Shown: positions 17,468 to 27,062 of the stretch, in pieces
Numbering within the stretch: position 1 is the stretch's first letter
Layout: the number at the start of each line of letters is the position of its first letter
Assembly: GCF_022968825.1 (NCBI RefSeq)
Contig: NZ_JALHKS010000008.1
Coordinates: forward strand, 1-60,683
Length of the DNA: 60,683 nt
Source of the DNA: Chryseobacterium salipaludis
Lineage (GTDB): Bacteria > Bacteroidota > Bacteroidia > Flavobacteriales > Weeksellaceae
Direction of reading: 5' to 3'
The notes under the pieces: model-generated
Seen by the model: the letters and a program-made list of their open reading frames with translations, nothing else
What the model was told of the DNA's origin: nothing
The model's database searches: none
Program-made: the position numbers and the translations under genes

Positions 17468-18436
17468 TTATTTAAAAACGATATTCTTTAATACAGCTTC
17501 GGCTTTCAGCTCGGTTTCGCGCCATTCTGCGGCGGGATTGCTGTCGGCCGTAATGCCACCGCCGGCATACATCAGTGCCGCATGGTCAAACAGGGCGGCA
17601 CAACGCAGATTGACAAAACACTGAACTTCGTCTTCCGTTTCCACCCGGATATAGCCGCTGTACCATTTGCGGTCATGGGATTCAAAACTTTCGATCGCGC
17701 GCTGGCAAAAATCTTTCGGGATGCCGCAGACGGCCGGCGTCGGATGTAAACCCAAAATCACCTGATCCAACTGGCCGGGCTTGAGCGTGGCCTTAAAATC
17801 AGTGCGCAGATGTTTGATATTGCCGGAGATATGGTCAGTAGTTTCACCTTGCTGAACGTCGGGGTCGTACGGTTCCAGCACCGTTTTAATAAAATCCGCA
17901 ACCGGCTGCTGTTCTTCAATTTCTTTTTTGGTCCAGGAATCAGCCAGCGGTAAAGTGGCAGCCAGCGCCATGGTAGAAAATTCACCGGTGGCTTTGGTGT
18001 ATTTCCCGAGCACTTCCGAGAAAGCGCCGGTCCAGCATTCGCCCTGATGCTGAAAAATGTAAACGAAAGCATTGGGATAAGCAGCGCACATGTTCAGAAA
18101 CGTTTCCGCCAGGTTTACTTCTTTCTCACCAAAGTCTGCCAGTTTGCGGCGGGAAATCACCAGCTTGGGCAGCTGGTGCTCTTTGATGAAGTTGATGACA
18201 TGCTGAAGTTTTTCCTCGTACTCGGCCTGACTTTCCAGCCTGAGCACGGACGGCAGTTCATCCAATTTTTTGGCAGCTGACTCCGTTATTATCTCCGCTG
18301 CGGATACGGTTTGCAAACGCCCGGGAAACTGCAATTGCTCCCGCGAATTGAAGGAAATGAATTGAACGCCGGCGCCGGAAGTATCTCCATCAACGGTATA
18401 AAAAAGGCCGGAAAACGGAAAACGGAAATAAATCAT
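17468..18436 (-). CDS. menF: Isochorismate synthase / chorismate-binding enzyme
   Basis: 322 residues. The C-terminal two thirds hold the chorismate-utilising fold: HPTPAVCGIPKDF, ESHDRKWYSGYI and YAGGGITADSNPAAEW, which form the active site. It is shorter than the E. coli protein at the N-terminus, as is usual in Flavobacteriia. It converts chorismate to isochorismate for menaquinone. The thioesterase gene 17 bases upstream fits the same pathway. The symbol rests on context; a siderophore-type isochorismate synthase is the alternative. Confidence 0.85.
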   Translation of the reverse strand: MIYFRFPFSGLFYTVDGDTSGAGVQFISFNSREQLQFPGRLQTVSAAEIITESAAKKLDELPSVLRLESQAEYEEKLQHVINFIKEHQLPKLVISRRKLADFGEKEVNLAETFLNMCAAYPNAFVYIFQHQGECWTGAFSEVLGKYTKATGEFSTMALAATLPLADSWTKKEIEEQQPVADFIKTVLEPYDPDVQQGETTDHISGNIKHLRTDFKATLKPGQLDQVILGLHPTPAVCGIPKDFCQRAIESFESHDRKWYSGYIRVETEDEVQCFVNLRCAALFDHAALMYAGGGITADSNPAAEWRETELKAEAVLKNIVFK

Positions 18437-18453
18437 AAAGCCTGCTTAGTCTG

Positions 18454-18882
18454 CTACCGCGGGATAATGTTGTTGGTCATGGTGGTGTGGTTGATCAGCG
18501 TTCCCTGCTCATCGCGGATTTCGATTTCGGAAACGTGCATGGTGTTTCCTTTGCGGATGAACCGCGCGATTCCGGTGACCATTCCGCTTTTTTTACTGCG
18601 CAGGTGATTGGAGTTAATATTGGTTCCCACCGGCGCAAATTTTTCGGTATCCACGTGCAGGACAGACAGACAGGAGCCGAGGGTTTCGGCCAGCACACAA
18701 CTGGCACCGCCATGCAAAATTCCGTACGGCTGGTGCACTTTCGGCGCGACCGGCATGGTGGCAGTCAGGGTTTCCTCTCCTACTGCGGTAAACACGATAT
18801 CCAGCGTGCGCGCCATGGTTTCGCCACCCCAGTTGTTGAGGGTATCGAGTATTTTATCTTTATCTTCTTTAATTAAAATCAT
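18454..18882 (-). CDS. PaaI/MenI-type hotdog thioesterase
   Basis: 142 residues forming one hotdog domain with HGGASCVLAETLGS, where the Glu is the catalytic base in this family, and preceding HQPYGILHGG. Such enzymes hydrolyse aryl-CoA esters. Directly upstream of isochorismate synthase, the likely substrate is 1,4-dihydroxy-2-naphthoyl-CoA (MenI step), which is inference from position. The two genes are 17 bases apart. Confidence 0.82.
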   Translation of the reverse strand: MILIKEDKDKILDTLNNWGGETMARTLDIVFTAVGEETLTATMPVAPKVHQPYGILHGGASCVLAETLGSCLSVLHVDTEKFAPVGTNINSNHLRSKKSGMVTGIARFIRKGNTMHVSEIEIRDEQGTLINHTTMTNNIIPR

Positions 18883-18913
18883 TTTCAGAAACTAAAATTT
18901 ATAATGAGAACGC

Positions 18914-19480
18914 TTAGTAGATTTTCGGGTTCCAGTTCTCCGGCACCTTGGGAGTAATCTTTTGATAATAGGCTTCGAGCTCGGCCATAATATCTTCATA
19001 GGACCTCGTTTCCAGTTCTTCCACCGAAATCTTTTTGCCCAGGTAAATCGTTTTCTTTTTGAAATCTCCGGCGGCCAGTACAATCGGAACTTTGGCCGCA
19101 AGCGCCATGTGATAGAAGCCTTTGCGCCACTTCGGCACCCAGCTCCGGGTTCCCTCGGGTGTGATCACGAGGCTGAAATCTTCTTTTTTAAACTGATCCA
19201 CCACGAATTTCACCAGGTCATTCCGCTGGCTGCGGTCAATCCCGATGCCGCCTATCGCTTTCACGATTCCGCCGTACCAGGCTTTGGTATGCGCATCTTT
19301 AATGATGACTTTCAGCGGCTTATCCAGCGACCAGTATGCCAGGTTTCCGAGCAGGTATTCTTCATTGGCCGTGTGCGGTGCCACAACGAGAATGCAGCGA
19401 TTCAGGTTATCAGCATCGCCTTCCAGGACCACTTTCCAGCCGATGATTTTCAGGATTAGTTTTGCCAGTAATTTCTTCAT
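18914..19480 (-). CDS. Lysophospholipid acyltransferase-family protein
   Basis: 188 residues of the PlsC superfamily, with PHTANEEYLLG at about residue 35 where HxxxxD is expected (here the acidic residue is Glu) and TPEGTRS near 110, the phosphate-binding motif. One hydrophobic N-terminal segment fits membrane association. It would transfer an acyl group in phospholipid or lipid synthesis. The Glu for Asp change is tolerated in some members but deserves note. It lies 31 bases upstream of the thioesterase gene on the same strand. Confidence 0.82.
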   Translation of the reverse strand: MKKLLAKLILKIIGWKVVLEGDADNLNRCILVVAPHTANEEYLLGNLAYWSLDKPLKVIIKDAHTKAWYGGIVKAIGGIGIDRSQRNDLVKFVVDQFKKEDFSLVITPEGTRSWVPKWRKGFYHMALAAKVPIVLAAGDFKKKTIYLGKKISVEELETRSYEDIMAELEAYYQKITPKVPENWNPKIY

Positions 19481-19576
19481 AGGTTGTCTTTAAAAAAAGA
19501 TGCAGCCAGCATCCACAAAAAAAGTATAACCCCGGGTGCGGCTATACTTTGCAAAGATATTCAATTATCAGCCCAA

Positions 19577-19639
19577 TTAAAAAAGGCGGCTGAAAAACTC
19601 AATAATCCACAGGGCGATTTCTAAAACAAATTGTACCAT
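19577..19639 (-). CDS. Possible 20-residue hydrophobic peptide
   Basis: A 20-codon frame (ATG 19637-19639, stop TAA 19577-19579) encoding a strongly hydrophobic peptide with the core VLEIALWIIEFFSRLF. It sits alone between the pspC and acyltransferase genes. No Shine-Dalgarno is visible, but these are weak in this group. It could be a small membrane peptide or chance. Confidence 0.25.
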   Translation of the reverse strand: MVQFVLEIALWIIEFFSRLF

Positions 19640-19760
19640 GGCTGTTGTTTTTATGTTGCTGTTTTTGAGGTATCGCAACGAATTGCACGAAATTACATAT
19701 AAATTATCACATTAGAAAAAGAAGTTTTATAAAATATTTATAATTTATCGCTGCGGGGCC

Positions 19761-21425
19761 TTACTTCGTTTTAATAATGATTTCCTTTTTACCGTTGCGC
19801 ACGGAGATATTGATGTCTTTAACGTTGTCTTTGGTCACGTCAATTTTCTTAATCATCAGATCTGCTTCGTCACGGCTTACTTTCTTCCCATTCACAATAA
19901 TGGAATCGGTATCATCGGAAGAGATCACCACGGAGTTTGCGGCAGCAGCGGAATCTTCGTCATCATCATTATCGTGGCTATCGCTGTTTTCGGGATCATT
20001 CAGATACAGCCAGTTTTTATTCTCTGCCTGGATTACTTTCATGGTGCGCGGAATCACCAGTTCGTAGCTGACACGGTTGCTGCGCAGGCGGTCACTGTAG
20101 GGATAGGAAACGTAATTCGGCAGCCAGATTTTATTTCCCTTCATTTCCACGGGCACATTCATCCGCAGCGGAATATTGTATCCGTCGGCGCGGCGCTTGA
20201 TCTGCAGATAGGGTTCGGCCACATCCTTGCGAACAATATCCACTTCGGGATAATCTTTTTTGAACACCGTTTTTCCGTCGGAATACACATGGTTCCAGTA
20301 GGCACGGAAGTTGGCCGGAATCTCAATCTTTTTCACCGCCAGCAAAACGGAATCTGAGGTGGTGGTGAGCGCCAGATCCTGGGTATCATCATTGCGTCCG
20401 CTGTATTCGGTGTTGTAGCGGATGGCCGTGAAGCCGGCTGTAACTGCCAGTCCGATCCAGACAAAAATCAGGGCGCCGATCACATAGCCAGTATTGCGCA
20501 GTTTTGTTTTTGGCGAGAACAGTTTCATGGCCAGATACAGGAAGAGCAAAGCCGGAATAAAGCTGGTGAGGAAACCCAGTAAAATAGCAGCCCAGCCCAG
20601 GGCAGGATTCTGGAGATAAAAATTGAGATTGGTGAAGAAGTTAAAATCACCGGCTCCCGAAAAACCCATCCCAATGATGGCAAAAGAACCAAGCAGGGCA
20701 GAGAGGCCCATCAGTGCCAGAATGGTGCCCAGCACATAGCGCACAATATTCCAGAGTGTGGTACTGGCGTTGCTGACATAGGGCTTGGATTCGTTATAAA
20801 TCTCACCGAGTTTCTGGCCGCTTTCATTGGCAAACTGCACAATTTTGGTGGATTCCTGTCTCAGGTTACCGAAGTTCAGCGGCTTGCCTTTCATTTTAAG
20901 AAAGTCGGTCGCCGTGGTAGCCTGCGGCAGAACAATCCAGAGGATAATATAAATGATGCCGATCAGCGTGGACGAGATGGCAGCGGTGAAAACGCCGAGC
21001 ACAAAAACAGCCAGCCAGATGGCGCGCATCAGCGTCATATCCAGGCCGGTATAATGCGCGAGCCCGGCACAAACGCCGGCAATCTTGGCACGTTCCGGAT
21101 CACGGAAGAGCTGCCGCTGTCCGGTGAAGGCTTTCTTTTCCTGGGCGTTGGAATAGTAGGCTTCTTCCTGTTCTTCAATGGCTTCGGGGGTGCCGATCTG
21201 GGCAATTACTTTCTCCACATCGGTATCATTAATCACCTCGCGGCGCCCGAGCAGATCTTTAAAAATCTCCACCATGCGGATTTCGATATCCTGCATCACT
21301 TCATCGGCTTCGGCAGGATCCAGGGAAGCGCGCAAAGCTTTGAGGTAGTCACCCAGCTTGATGTAGGCATGTTCCTCGATCGTGAAGGAGAAACCGGCCA
21401 GTCCTATTGAAAGTGTCTTGTTCAT
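19761..21425 (-). CDS. PspC-domain envelope stress protein
   Basis: 554 residues. An N-terminal soluble part (about 1-90) has EVMQDIEIRMVEIF and VEKVIAQIGTPEAIEEQEE. A PspC domain at about 98-160 contains RDPERAKIAGVCAGLAHYTG, followed by the membrane segment LIGIIYIILWIVLPQ. Three to four further membrane segments lie at about 230-345 and a beta-rich C-terminal part at 375-554 with an acidic Asp-rich stretch near 478-492. It probably senses membrane stress. Its ATG overlaps the stop of the upstream padR gene (ATGA), so the regulator and this gene form a coupled operon. Confidence 0.88.
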   Translation of the reverse strand: MNKTLSIGLAGFSFTIEEHAYIKLGDYLKALRASLDPAEADEVMQDIEIRMVEIFKDLLGRREVINDTDVEKVIAQIGTPEAIEEQEEAYYSNAQEKKAFTGQRQLFRDPERAKIAGVCAGLAHYTGLDMTLMRAIWLAVFVLGVFTAAISSTLIGIIYIILWIVLPQATTATDFLKMKGKPLNFGNLRQESTKIVQFANESGQKLGEIYNESKPYVSNASTTLWNIVRYVLGTILALMGLSALLGSFAIIGMGFSGAGDFNFFTNLNFYLQNPALGWAAILLGFLTSFIPALLFLYLAMKLFSPKTKLRNTGYVIGALIFVWIGLAVTAGFTAIRYNTEYSGRNDDTQDLALTTTSDSVLLAVKKIEIPANFRAYWNHVYSDGKTVFKKDYPEVDIVRKDVAEPYLQIKRRADGYNIPLRMNVPVEMKGNKIWLPNYVSYPYSDRLRSNRVSYELVIPRTMKVIQAENKNWLYLNDPENSDSHDNDDDEDSAAAANSVVISSDDTDSIIVNGKKVSRDEADLMIKKIDVTKDNVKDINISVRNGKKEIIIKTK

Positions 21426-21784
21426 GATGTTGTGGTGTTTGTGTCGCCGCCGGGGCGTGGGTTTTTGGTAATTCGGTTTACAGAGTCAGTCAGGTCGTTC
21501 CAGGTATTTTGCAGTTCGGCGAGGAAAAGTTTTCCCTTGTCGGTCATCTGGTAATATTTTCTGGGCGGGCCGCCGGTGGATTCTTCCCAGCGGTACGAAA
21601 GAAACTCACCATTTTTCAGTCGGGTCAGCAGGGGGTATAAAGTTCCCTCCACTACTTCCAGTTTTCCGTTCCGGAGTTCATCAATCAGGTCAGAAACATA
21701 CATTTCCTTTTCATTAATGAGGCTCAGGATACAGAATTCCAGGATTCCTTTGCGCATTTGCGCTTTGGTATTTTCTGTATTCAT
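21422..21784 (-). CDS. PadR-family transcriptional regulator
   Basis: About 120 residues from the ATG at 21784. The frame is open upstream for 20 more codons, but that stretch (SCTRAEDLSH...) is not family-like. A winged helix is shown by RKGILEFCILSLINE and VVEGTLYPLLTRLKNGEFLS and by the wing motif STGGPPRKYYQMTDKG. PadR proteins are autoregulated repressors. A 4-base overlap with the PspC gene makes control of that operon, itself included, the obvious role. Confidence 0.9.
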   Translation of the reverse strand: MNTENTKAQMRKGILEFCILSLINEKEMYVSDLIDELRNGKLEVVEGTLYPLLTRLKNGEFLSYRWEESTGGPPRKYYQMTDKGKLFLAELQNTWNDLTDSVNRITKNPRPGGDTNTTTS

Positions 21785-21910
21785 AAGTGTTAGCGTTAAG
21801 ATGAATGAGATGTGCGAAAGATCTTCTGCTCTTGTACATGACAAAGATATATTTATTTTTTAGTATTATGCAATACAAAGTAGTGTTTTTTTTAAATTTT
21901 TTTTGAGGGA

Positions 21911-21940
21911 ACAAAAAAAGCCGCTCTTGTGAACGGCTTT
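21911..21940 (-). terminator. Intrinsic terminator of the cbpA-cbpM unit
   Basis: On the minus strand a 7-bp stem AAAGCCG/CGGCTTT with a 10-base loop is followed by a run of seven T. It lies 23 bases after the cbpM stop. Confidence 0.75.
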
Positions 21941-21962
21941 GTATGATATGTATTAATTGTAA

Positions 21963-22253
21963 TTACCAGTCAGCGCGCGAGCCCAAACGACGGTGCAGCC
22001 GTACATTATCCGACCGCAGCTCTTCCATTTTTTGCAGCAGATGCTGAATGACTTCCAGGCCTGGAAGATTTACCTCCAGGTCATAATGCCAGTTCGTGAA
22101 CCGCTCAAACGCCTGCAGATCTTCATATAATAAATACTTCTGTTCATTTTCGGTAACGGGAGAAAGCAGGCCGGCTTCTTCCAGAGAATCGAAAAAAGTA
22201 ATTTCCACATTATAGATACGAACCAGTTCTTCTCGTGATATTTTTTCGGTCAT
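21963..22253 (-). CDS. cbpM: Chaperone modulator CbpM family
   Basis: 96 residues. It starts with [21 protein letters not shown] and has [25 protein letters not shown] and a C-terminal helix, the MerR-like layout of CbpM, which binds the J-domain of CbpA and restrains it. It overlaps the end of the DnaJ-like gene by 4 bases (ATGA), as in other cbpA-cbpM operons. Confidence 0.85.
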   Translation of the reverse strand: MTEKISREELVRIYNVEITFFDSLEEAGLLSPVTENEQKYLLYEDLQAFERFTNWHYDLEVNLPGLEVIQHLLQKMEELRSDNVRLHRRLGSRADW

Positions 22254-23173
22254 GATGCTGTGTTTTTAAGTTGACGGAATAATTCTCTCTGTTCTTCCGT
22301 AAGGTTTTTGGGAAGCTGTACCTGATAAGTCACCAGCAGATCGCCGTGCTGATCTTCCTTTTTATATACCGGAAAGCCTTTGCCCTTCAGTCTTACCGTG
22401 GTTCCGTTTTGTGTTTCCGGTTTCACTTTTAAATTAACGGCGCCGTTCAGCGTCTGAACGGTTACTTCGCCACCGAGCATGGCGGTATATAAATCAATCG
22501 GCATTTCCATGGTGAGGTTATCGCCGTTTCGGGTAAACTGCGCATCGGGCTCAATCATAAAAGTAATGTACAGATCGCCATTGGGTCCGCCATTGTGTCC
22601 CGGATTTCCGTGACCTTTCAGCCGGATTTTCTGTCCGTCGGCGATGCCGGCGGGAATGGTAATCCGTACTTTTTTACCATTAATAGTAAAGGTTTGCTTG
22701 TGCGTATGTGCTGCCTCACGCAACGGAATGTTCAGGGTAGCTTCGACATCCTGCCCTTTGAACTTGCCCGAAGCACTGCCGCGCGCGCCGCCAAAACCAG
22801 CACCGCCGCCACCGCCAAACATACTTTGGAAAAAATCCGAGAAATCTGCGCCTTCGCCAAAATCTGCGCCGGAAAAACCGCCGCCGAAGCCACCGCCCTG
22901 CTGGCTGTATTGCCGCTGCTGCTGCTGGGCGCGTTCATATTCCTCGCCGTGTTTCCAGTTTTCACCGTATTTGTCGTATTTCGCACGGTTCTCGGGATTG
23001 CTGAGCACCTCGTTGGCTTCATTTATTTCTTTGAATTTTCGCTCCGCTTCCTTATCGCCGGGATTTACGTCCGGGTGGTATTTCCGGGCGAGCTTGCGGT
23101 AGGCTTTTTTAATTTCGTCAGCTGTTGCCTGCTTGCCGACGCCAAGCGTTTTATAATAATCGATGTATGCCAT
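22250..23173 (-). CDS. cbpA: DnaJ-type co-chaperone, CbpA-like
   Basis: 307 residues: a J-domain at 1-70 with the HPD motif (KYHPDVNPG), a Gly/Phe/Gln-rich linker (about 80-135) and the DnaJ C-terminal peptide-binding domains (about 140-300). The zinc-finger domain of true DnaJ is absent, as in CbpA. It stimulates Hsp70 (DnaK) ATPase and delivers substrates. The paired cbpM supports the CbpA assignment. Confidence 0.93.
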   Translation of the reverse strand: MAYIDYYKTLGVGKQATADEIKKAYRKLARKYHPDVNPGDKEAERKFKEINEANEVLSNPENRAKYDKYGENWKHGEEYERAQQQQRQYSQQGGGFGGGFSGADFGEGADFSDFFQSMFGGGGGAGFGGARGSASGKFKGQDVEATLNIPLREAAHTHKQTFTINGKKVRITIPAGIADGQKIRLKGHGNPGHNGGPNGDLYITFMIEPDAQFTRNGDNLTMEMPIDLYTAMLGGEVTVQTLNGAVNLKVKPETQNGTTVRLKGKGFPVYKKEDQHGDLLVTYQVQLPKNLTEEQRELFRQLKNTAS

Positions 23174-23249
23174 GAGAAAAAAGAATGGTTCAGGAACAAA
23201 TACGCGGCAAACTTCAGACCGAACATTTTATTTTAATTAAATTTAAAGC

Positions 23250-23850
23250 ATGATGAATCTGCGAATTTGCGCAGTTGCATGCATAATCACCGGTGTGGTC
23301 GCCGAGGCACAAACACAGGATTCCGCTGCGGTCTCCTTCCGGCATTTGCAATGTGAACATGTGCCTTACTGATTTTATACTGACGGATGCGTCCGGCAAT
23401 TCGTATCTAAACCTCCCCGATCCCGAACTGCTGAACAAAATCGAACTTTACAAAGAGCCGGAAGGGGCAGACTTCGGTGCTGAACCGGCGGTACCGCTTT
23501 GCTGAAAACAGCGGATGGCGATCAGACAAGAATTGACTTCGGTGGTGGCAGCTACGCGCATTATAAAGGGGTGGCAGTGCATTCAAAAAGCGTACGGCAG
23601 GCACCGGCTGCTTGTATCCAGCAGTTATGAAACCACCGGTTCCTTTCATCACCAATTATGACAAGCGTTTTGAGCAAAATCTGGCCGCCGCACGCACGTG
23701 AACTTTGATTACAGCAGCAGAAAGGCAGTGTCTCAATCGCGCATCGGATTTGAAGGCACTGTGGGCACAGGCCGCATCCGTAATTTTGATAAGGTCGCAG
23801 GTGATCCCGCAGCAGCGCAACCAGCTAGTGAATAAAGGGAAACGAGATGC
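23250..23850 (+). pseudogene. TonB-dependent receptor, N-terminal part, degenerate
   Basis: Pieces of receptor sequence appear in order but in different frames. They are a signal peptide (MMNLRICAVACIITGVVAEAQ), part of the plug (ASGNSYLNLPDPELLNKIEL, then GADFGAE), a strand with DGDQTRIDFGGGSYAHYKG, and barrel pieces such as PFITNYDKRFEQNLA and RIGFEGTVGTGRIRNFDKVA. Several stops and frameshifts interrupt it, and much of the plug start is deleted. The C-terminal barrel end is found 5.3 kb away at 29127-29381. Homology fades at about 23840-23880, where the insert begins. Confidence 0.75.
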
Positions 23851-23880
23851 TGCCACTGTTTTGTTTGTATGCCTACCTGG

Positions 23881-24290
23881 CCGGAAAGGTAATTTTCCTT
23901 ACGTAACAGATTGTTTTTCGGTATTTCCATTTGTTCGCATTTTGTATTGTCTGGGTACGGTAAAGTTACCGGAAAGGAAGCAAACAATACAAAATACGCC
24001 ACGGGTCTCATCACCCGTTTATTCGGCCAACAAGGGCTTTCGAAAAATTCGCAATAAAAAGTACGGTGGGTTGGATTATTGCGTATATTTGAGAGATGTG
24101 CAAAAGTTTCCGCTCCTCTCCAACTTTTGCACATCGAAGCGCGGATTACATCCGCAGCTGTGTCAAAGCGTTCGCTGTCGCAAAAACCTTCAACACATCT
24201 GCGGATTGGCAAAATTCCCTCCGGAAAGCAAGCTTTCAGAGGAAACTTCGCCAATCCGCGCTCCGTTATGTGAAATGCTTCACCAAAGTT
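23881..24290. repeat. Cluster of palindromes before the metalloprotease gene
   Basis: Several inverted repeats follow one another. They are ATTTTGTATTGT/ACAATACAAAAT (23939-23950 and 23984-23995), ACGGGT/ACCCGT (24001-24018), a perfect 14-bp GATGTGCAAAAGTT/AACTTTTGCACATC (24095-24135), GCGGAT/ATCCGC (24141-24155) and GCGGATTGGC/GCCAATCCGC (24201-24259), whose inner bases also partly pair. A GTTATG follows at 24265-24270. The layout, with large folds ending in GTTAT ahead of an AT-rich gene, resembles integron attC sites. The short frames on both strands here have no family support. Confidence 0.7.
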
Positions 24291-24345
24291 GTGCATAAAT
24301 GTAACATTTTAAACATTACAGTTGTCTTTACCATAAATTGAAAGA

Positions 24346-25638
24346 ATGAAAAAAATTGTAATCTTGTTTTTATCAATAGTTCCACTATTAAGTTTTGGGC
24401 AAAAAATTATAACCGATGATGTTGATAATTTTTGGAATGCTTATGACAAAATTATTCTCGAAAAAGACTCTTTACAGCAATTAAACTTAATTAAAACATT
24501 ATACATTGACAAAGGGACTGCTGGCTTGGACGGAATTATGAGAGCAAGACGGTATACAGCGGAAGAATATGTTTATGCAATAAATCATTATCCAAAATTT
24601 TGGAATTCCGTTAGAAATAACACGCTTAAGAATAAGCAGTTTTCTAAGGAAATAAATAATGGAATAAAAAAACTAAAGAAAATATATCCGGAGTTAAAAC
24701 CAGTCAATATATATTTTGCAATAGGTATTTTGAGAACAGGAGGAACAACAATTGACGGTATGTTATTAATTGGAAGCGAGGTTGCTTTAACTGACAAATC
24801 AATAATTACCAGCGAATTTGAAAACCTTTATCCACATTTAAGAGCATATTTTGATACAAATCCTATTAATAGTGTTTCATTTTTAAATGTTCACGAATAC
24901 ATTCACACACAGCAAAAGGAAACTATTGGAAACACACTTTTATCGCAAACTATAATGGAAGGCGTTGCAGAGTTTTTAGCAGAAGTTGCTTTAGGACAAA
25001 AATCCCCAAATCCTCAAATAGAATTTGGATACAAAAATGAAGAAAGAATAAAGCAAGAATATGAAAAAGAAATGTTCTCACCCGATATTTACAATTGGAT
25101 TATGAACAATCCTGACAATCAATTCGGGATGAGAGATTTAGGTTATTTCGTAGGTTATGCTATTTGCAAAAAGTATTACGAACAATCTTCGGATAAAAAA
25201 CTCGCAGTTAAAGAAATGATAGAACTTGATTATAATAATGAAAAGGCATTAATCAGTTTTGTCGAAAAAACAGGTTATTTTGACAAGCCTCTTTCCATTT
25301 ATAAATCCGAATATGAAAGCAAGAGACCAAAAGTCATAGAAATTCAACCAATTAAAAATAATAGCCAAAATGTAGATCCAAACATAAAAACAATTACTCT
25401 TACATTTTCAGAAGAGATGAATCCAAATTTCCGAAATTTTGAGTTAGGTCCTTTAGGAGAAAATAACTTATTAAGAATTGCAAAAATTATTGGTTTTTCA
25501 GAAGATAATAAATCTTTCACATTTGAAGCTAATCTTGAACCAGACAAACAATATCAAATTTTAATTAATTATGGATTTAGATCCAAAAATATGATTAACC
25601 TAATTCCATACTTAATTGATTTCAAAACTGCTAAATAA
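24346..25638 (+). CDS. Secreted zinc metalloprotease-like cargo protein
   Basis: 430 residues with a signal peptide (cleavage after FGQ19). HEYIH at 183-187 is an HExxH zinc motif, and Glu205 in MEGVAEFLAE is spaced as a gluzincin third ligand. The last 90 or so residues (from RPKVIEIQPI, with LTFSEEMNPNF) look like a bacterial Ig-like Big_5 domain. The catalytic part recalls DUF2268/DUF5700-type proteases, but I cannot fix the family. Base composition is clearly more AT-rich than the neighbouring core genes. It is preceded by a palindrome ending in GTTATG and followed 10 bases after its stop by TAATAAC and the IS91 end, so it appears to be mobile cargo. Confidence 0.7.
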   Translation: MKKIVILFLSIVPLLSFGQKIITDDVDNFWNAYDKIILEKDSLQQLNLIKTLYIDKGTAGLDGIMRARRYTAEEYVYAINHYPKFWNSVRNNTLKNKQFSKEINNGIKKLKKIYPELKPVNIYFAIGILRTGGTTIDGMLLIGSEVALTDKSIITSEFENLYPHLRAYFDTNPINSVSFLNVHEYIHTQQKETIGNTLLSQTIMEGVAEFLAEVALGQKSPNPQIEFGYKNEERIKQEYEKEMFSPDIYNWIMNNPDNQFGMRDLGYFVGYAICKKYYEQSSDKKLAVKEMIELDYNNEKALISFVEKTGYFDKPLSIYKSEYESKRPKVIEIQPIKNNSQNVDPNIKTITLTFSEEMNPNFRNFELGPLGENNLLRIAKIIGFSEDNKSFTFEANLEPDKQYQILINYGFRSKNMINLIPYLIDFKTAK

Positions 25639-25648
25639 GCACTTCACA

Positions 25649-25900
25649 TAATAACTAAGCTTTCGTTTTGTCTGAAAGACAAGAAATGAAAGCCTGTTGA
25701 ACGGAACCTGCGGTGGCTTTTTCTCCCCAGTTGGTAATCTTATGGAGTTATCGTTTTTAGAATTTAGGATAATAGAGCAGTTTTTTAGAAGGGCTGCTTT
25801 TTTTGTGGCGTTTGGTAGCTTGTAAGAGGGGTTTTCTGCGCTTTTTCTTCGCTGCAGAATATAATTTCCCTTACCCACAAAGTTTATTTTGCAGACAAAG
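25649..25900 (+). repeat. Direct repeat 1: IS91 transposase-proximal end
   Basis: About 252 bases starting TAATAACTAAGCTTTCG and ending ACAAAG inside the last codons of the transposase gene. It matches 28864-29126 in the same orientation along most of its length, with shared blocks TTTTTTGTGGCGTTTG and GCTGCAGAA. Near the start is a hairpin (GCTTTC ... GAAAGC, with inner TTGTCT/AGACAA), a feature expected at the origin end of a rolling-circle element. Confidence 0.85.
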
Positions 25901-26990
25901 TTTGGGTGACGAAAAGAAAATCCTGTGGCGGACCACGCTGTCCAAAAAGGGCGATGGTGATTAAGTTTCCTTCCTTACAACACCGACATTTCCTGAGCAA
26001 AGTTTGAGGTAAAAAAACAGTTCTTTTCACTTCTAAACTTTCTTGTAAATCCTGGAGTTTTCCACGTTTCCAGCTGCTGCTCAGAATGCCGTAATGGCGG
26101 ATCCTTACAAATCTTTTCGGTAAAATATGCATCGAAAACCTCCGGATAAACTCCCTGTTTGTAAGAGTCATTTCCTTTTTCTCTCCGTCTTTGCGATAAT
26201 CTTTGTAACCAAAACGAACTTCATGATCCGTAACTTCTTTGATGCGGTGATTGCTGATGGCCACCTTGTGGGTATATCTTCCTAAATATTCAATGACCTG
26301 TTTGGGACCACCAAAAGGTCTTTTGGCATAAACGACCCAGTTTTTGGTAAAGAGTTGATCCATTAAATGCTGGTCTTTAATTCCGGAAGTTCTTAATGAA
26401 GCCACAAACTTTGCGCGGAAAACTTTGCTCAGCGCTTTTACACAGAAGAGATATTTATCGGTTCTTACTTTCTTTTTCCATTTTCCATTGTGATCAATTC
26501 CACCGCCCGGAACAATGCAATGTAAATGCGGATGAAGCGAGAGGTTCTGTCCCCAAGTGTGTAAAATCGCAATCATTCCGAGTTGCATCTCTTCTGTTTT
26601 ACCGAACTGATTTAATGTTGCCCAAGCTGCTTCAAATAAGGTTTTGTACAACAATGCCGGTTGAGAGATCGCCAAACCATTGAGTTCTTCCGGCAAGGTG
26701 AAAACCACGTGGTAATAACTGCACGGCAATAATTCCTGCTCGCGTTTCTGGATCCATTCTTCCTTTTTATGACCTTGACATTGCGGACAATGCCGATTTC
26801 TACACGAGTTGTAACTGATGGAAATGTTTCCGCAACCATCGCACGCATCAATATGACCACCCAATGCAGAAGTTCTACAATACGATAAAGCGCGAAGCAT
26901 TTTTTCCTGATGAACCGTAAAATTCTGAGCCGATAAATTGATTTTGCGAATGACTTCTGCTACACTTCCGCCATTACTTCGGGCCTGCAT
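25884..26990 (-). CDS. IS91-family transposase
   Basis: 368 residues, apparently intact. An N-terminal zinc-binding region has Cys38, Cys50, Cys53, Cys63, Cys68 and Cys71. The HUH metal motif is HPHLH at 153-157, and the nucleophile region YLGRYTHKVAISNHRI follows with Tyr239 the likely catalytic residue. The enzyme nicks one strand and moves DNA by rolling-circle replication, and readthrough past the far end is the known route by which ISCR-like members pick up neighbouring genes. Confidence 0.93.
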   Translation of the reverse strand: MQARSNGGSVAEVIRKINLSAQNFTVHQEKMLRALSYCRTSALGGHIDACDGCGNISISYNSCRNRHCPQCQGHKKEEWIQKREQELLPCSYYHVVFTLPEELNGLAISQPALLYKTLFEAAWATLNQFGKTEEMQLGMIAILHTWGQNLSLHPHLHCIVPGGGIDHNGKWKKKVRTDKYLFCVKALSKVFRAKFVASLRTSGIKDQHLMDQLFTKNWVVYAKRPFGGPKQVIEYLGRYTHKVAISNHRIKEVTDHEVRFGYKDYRKDGEKKEMTLTNREFIRRFSMHILPKRFVRIRHYGILSSSWKRGKLQDLQESLEVKRTVFLPQTLLRKCRCCKEGNLITIALFGQRGPPQDFLFVTQTLSAK

Positions 26991-27062
26991 TCCTGCTGCA
27001 TAAAGTGAATACTGTGTCCAAAGGACTGTGAGCGGTTTTATGTTCGAGCTGGCAGATCCCGT

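Noticed and set aside
21785..21844. N-terminal extension of PadR by 20 residues
   Set aside because: The added stretch does not fit the family, and the ATG at 21784 starts at the usual position.
24001..24018. Terminator at the ACGGGT/ACCCGT palindrome
   Set aside because: The stem is only 6 bp and is followed by TTTATTC, with no intact gene upstream to end.
23656..24341. Overlapping ORFs up to 197 residues on both strands
   Set aside because: They cross the decayed receptor and the palindrome block; arms of the palindromes appear as mirrored peptides and no domain is recognisable.
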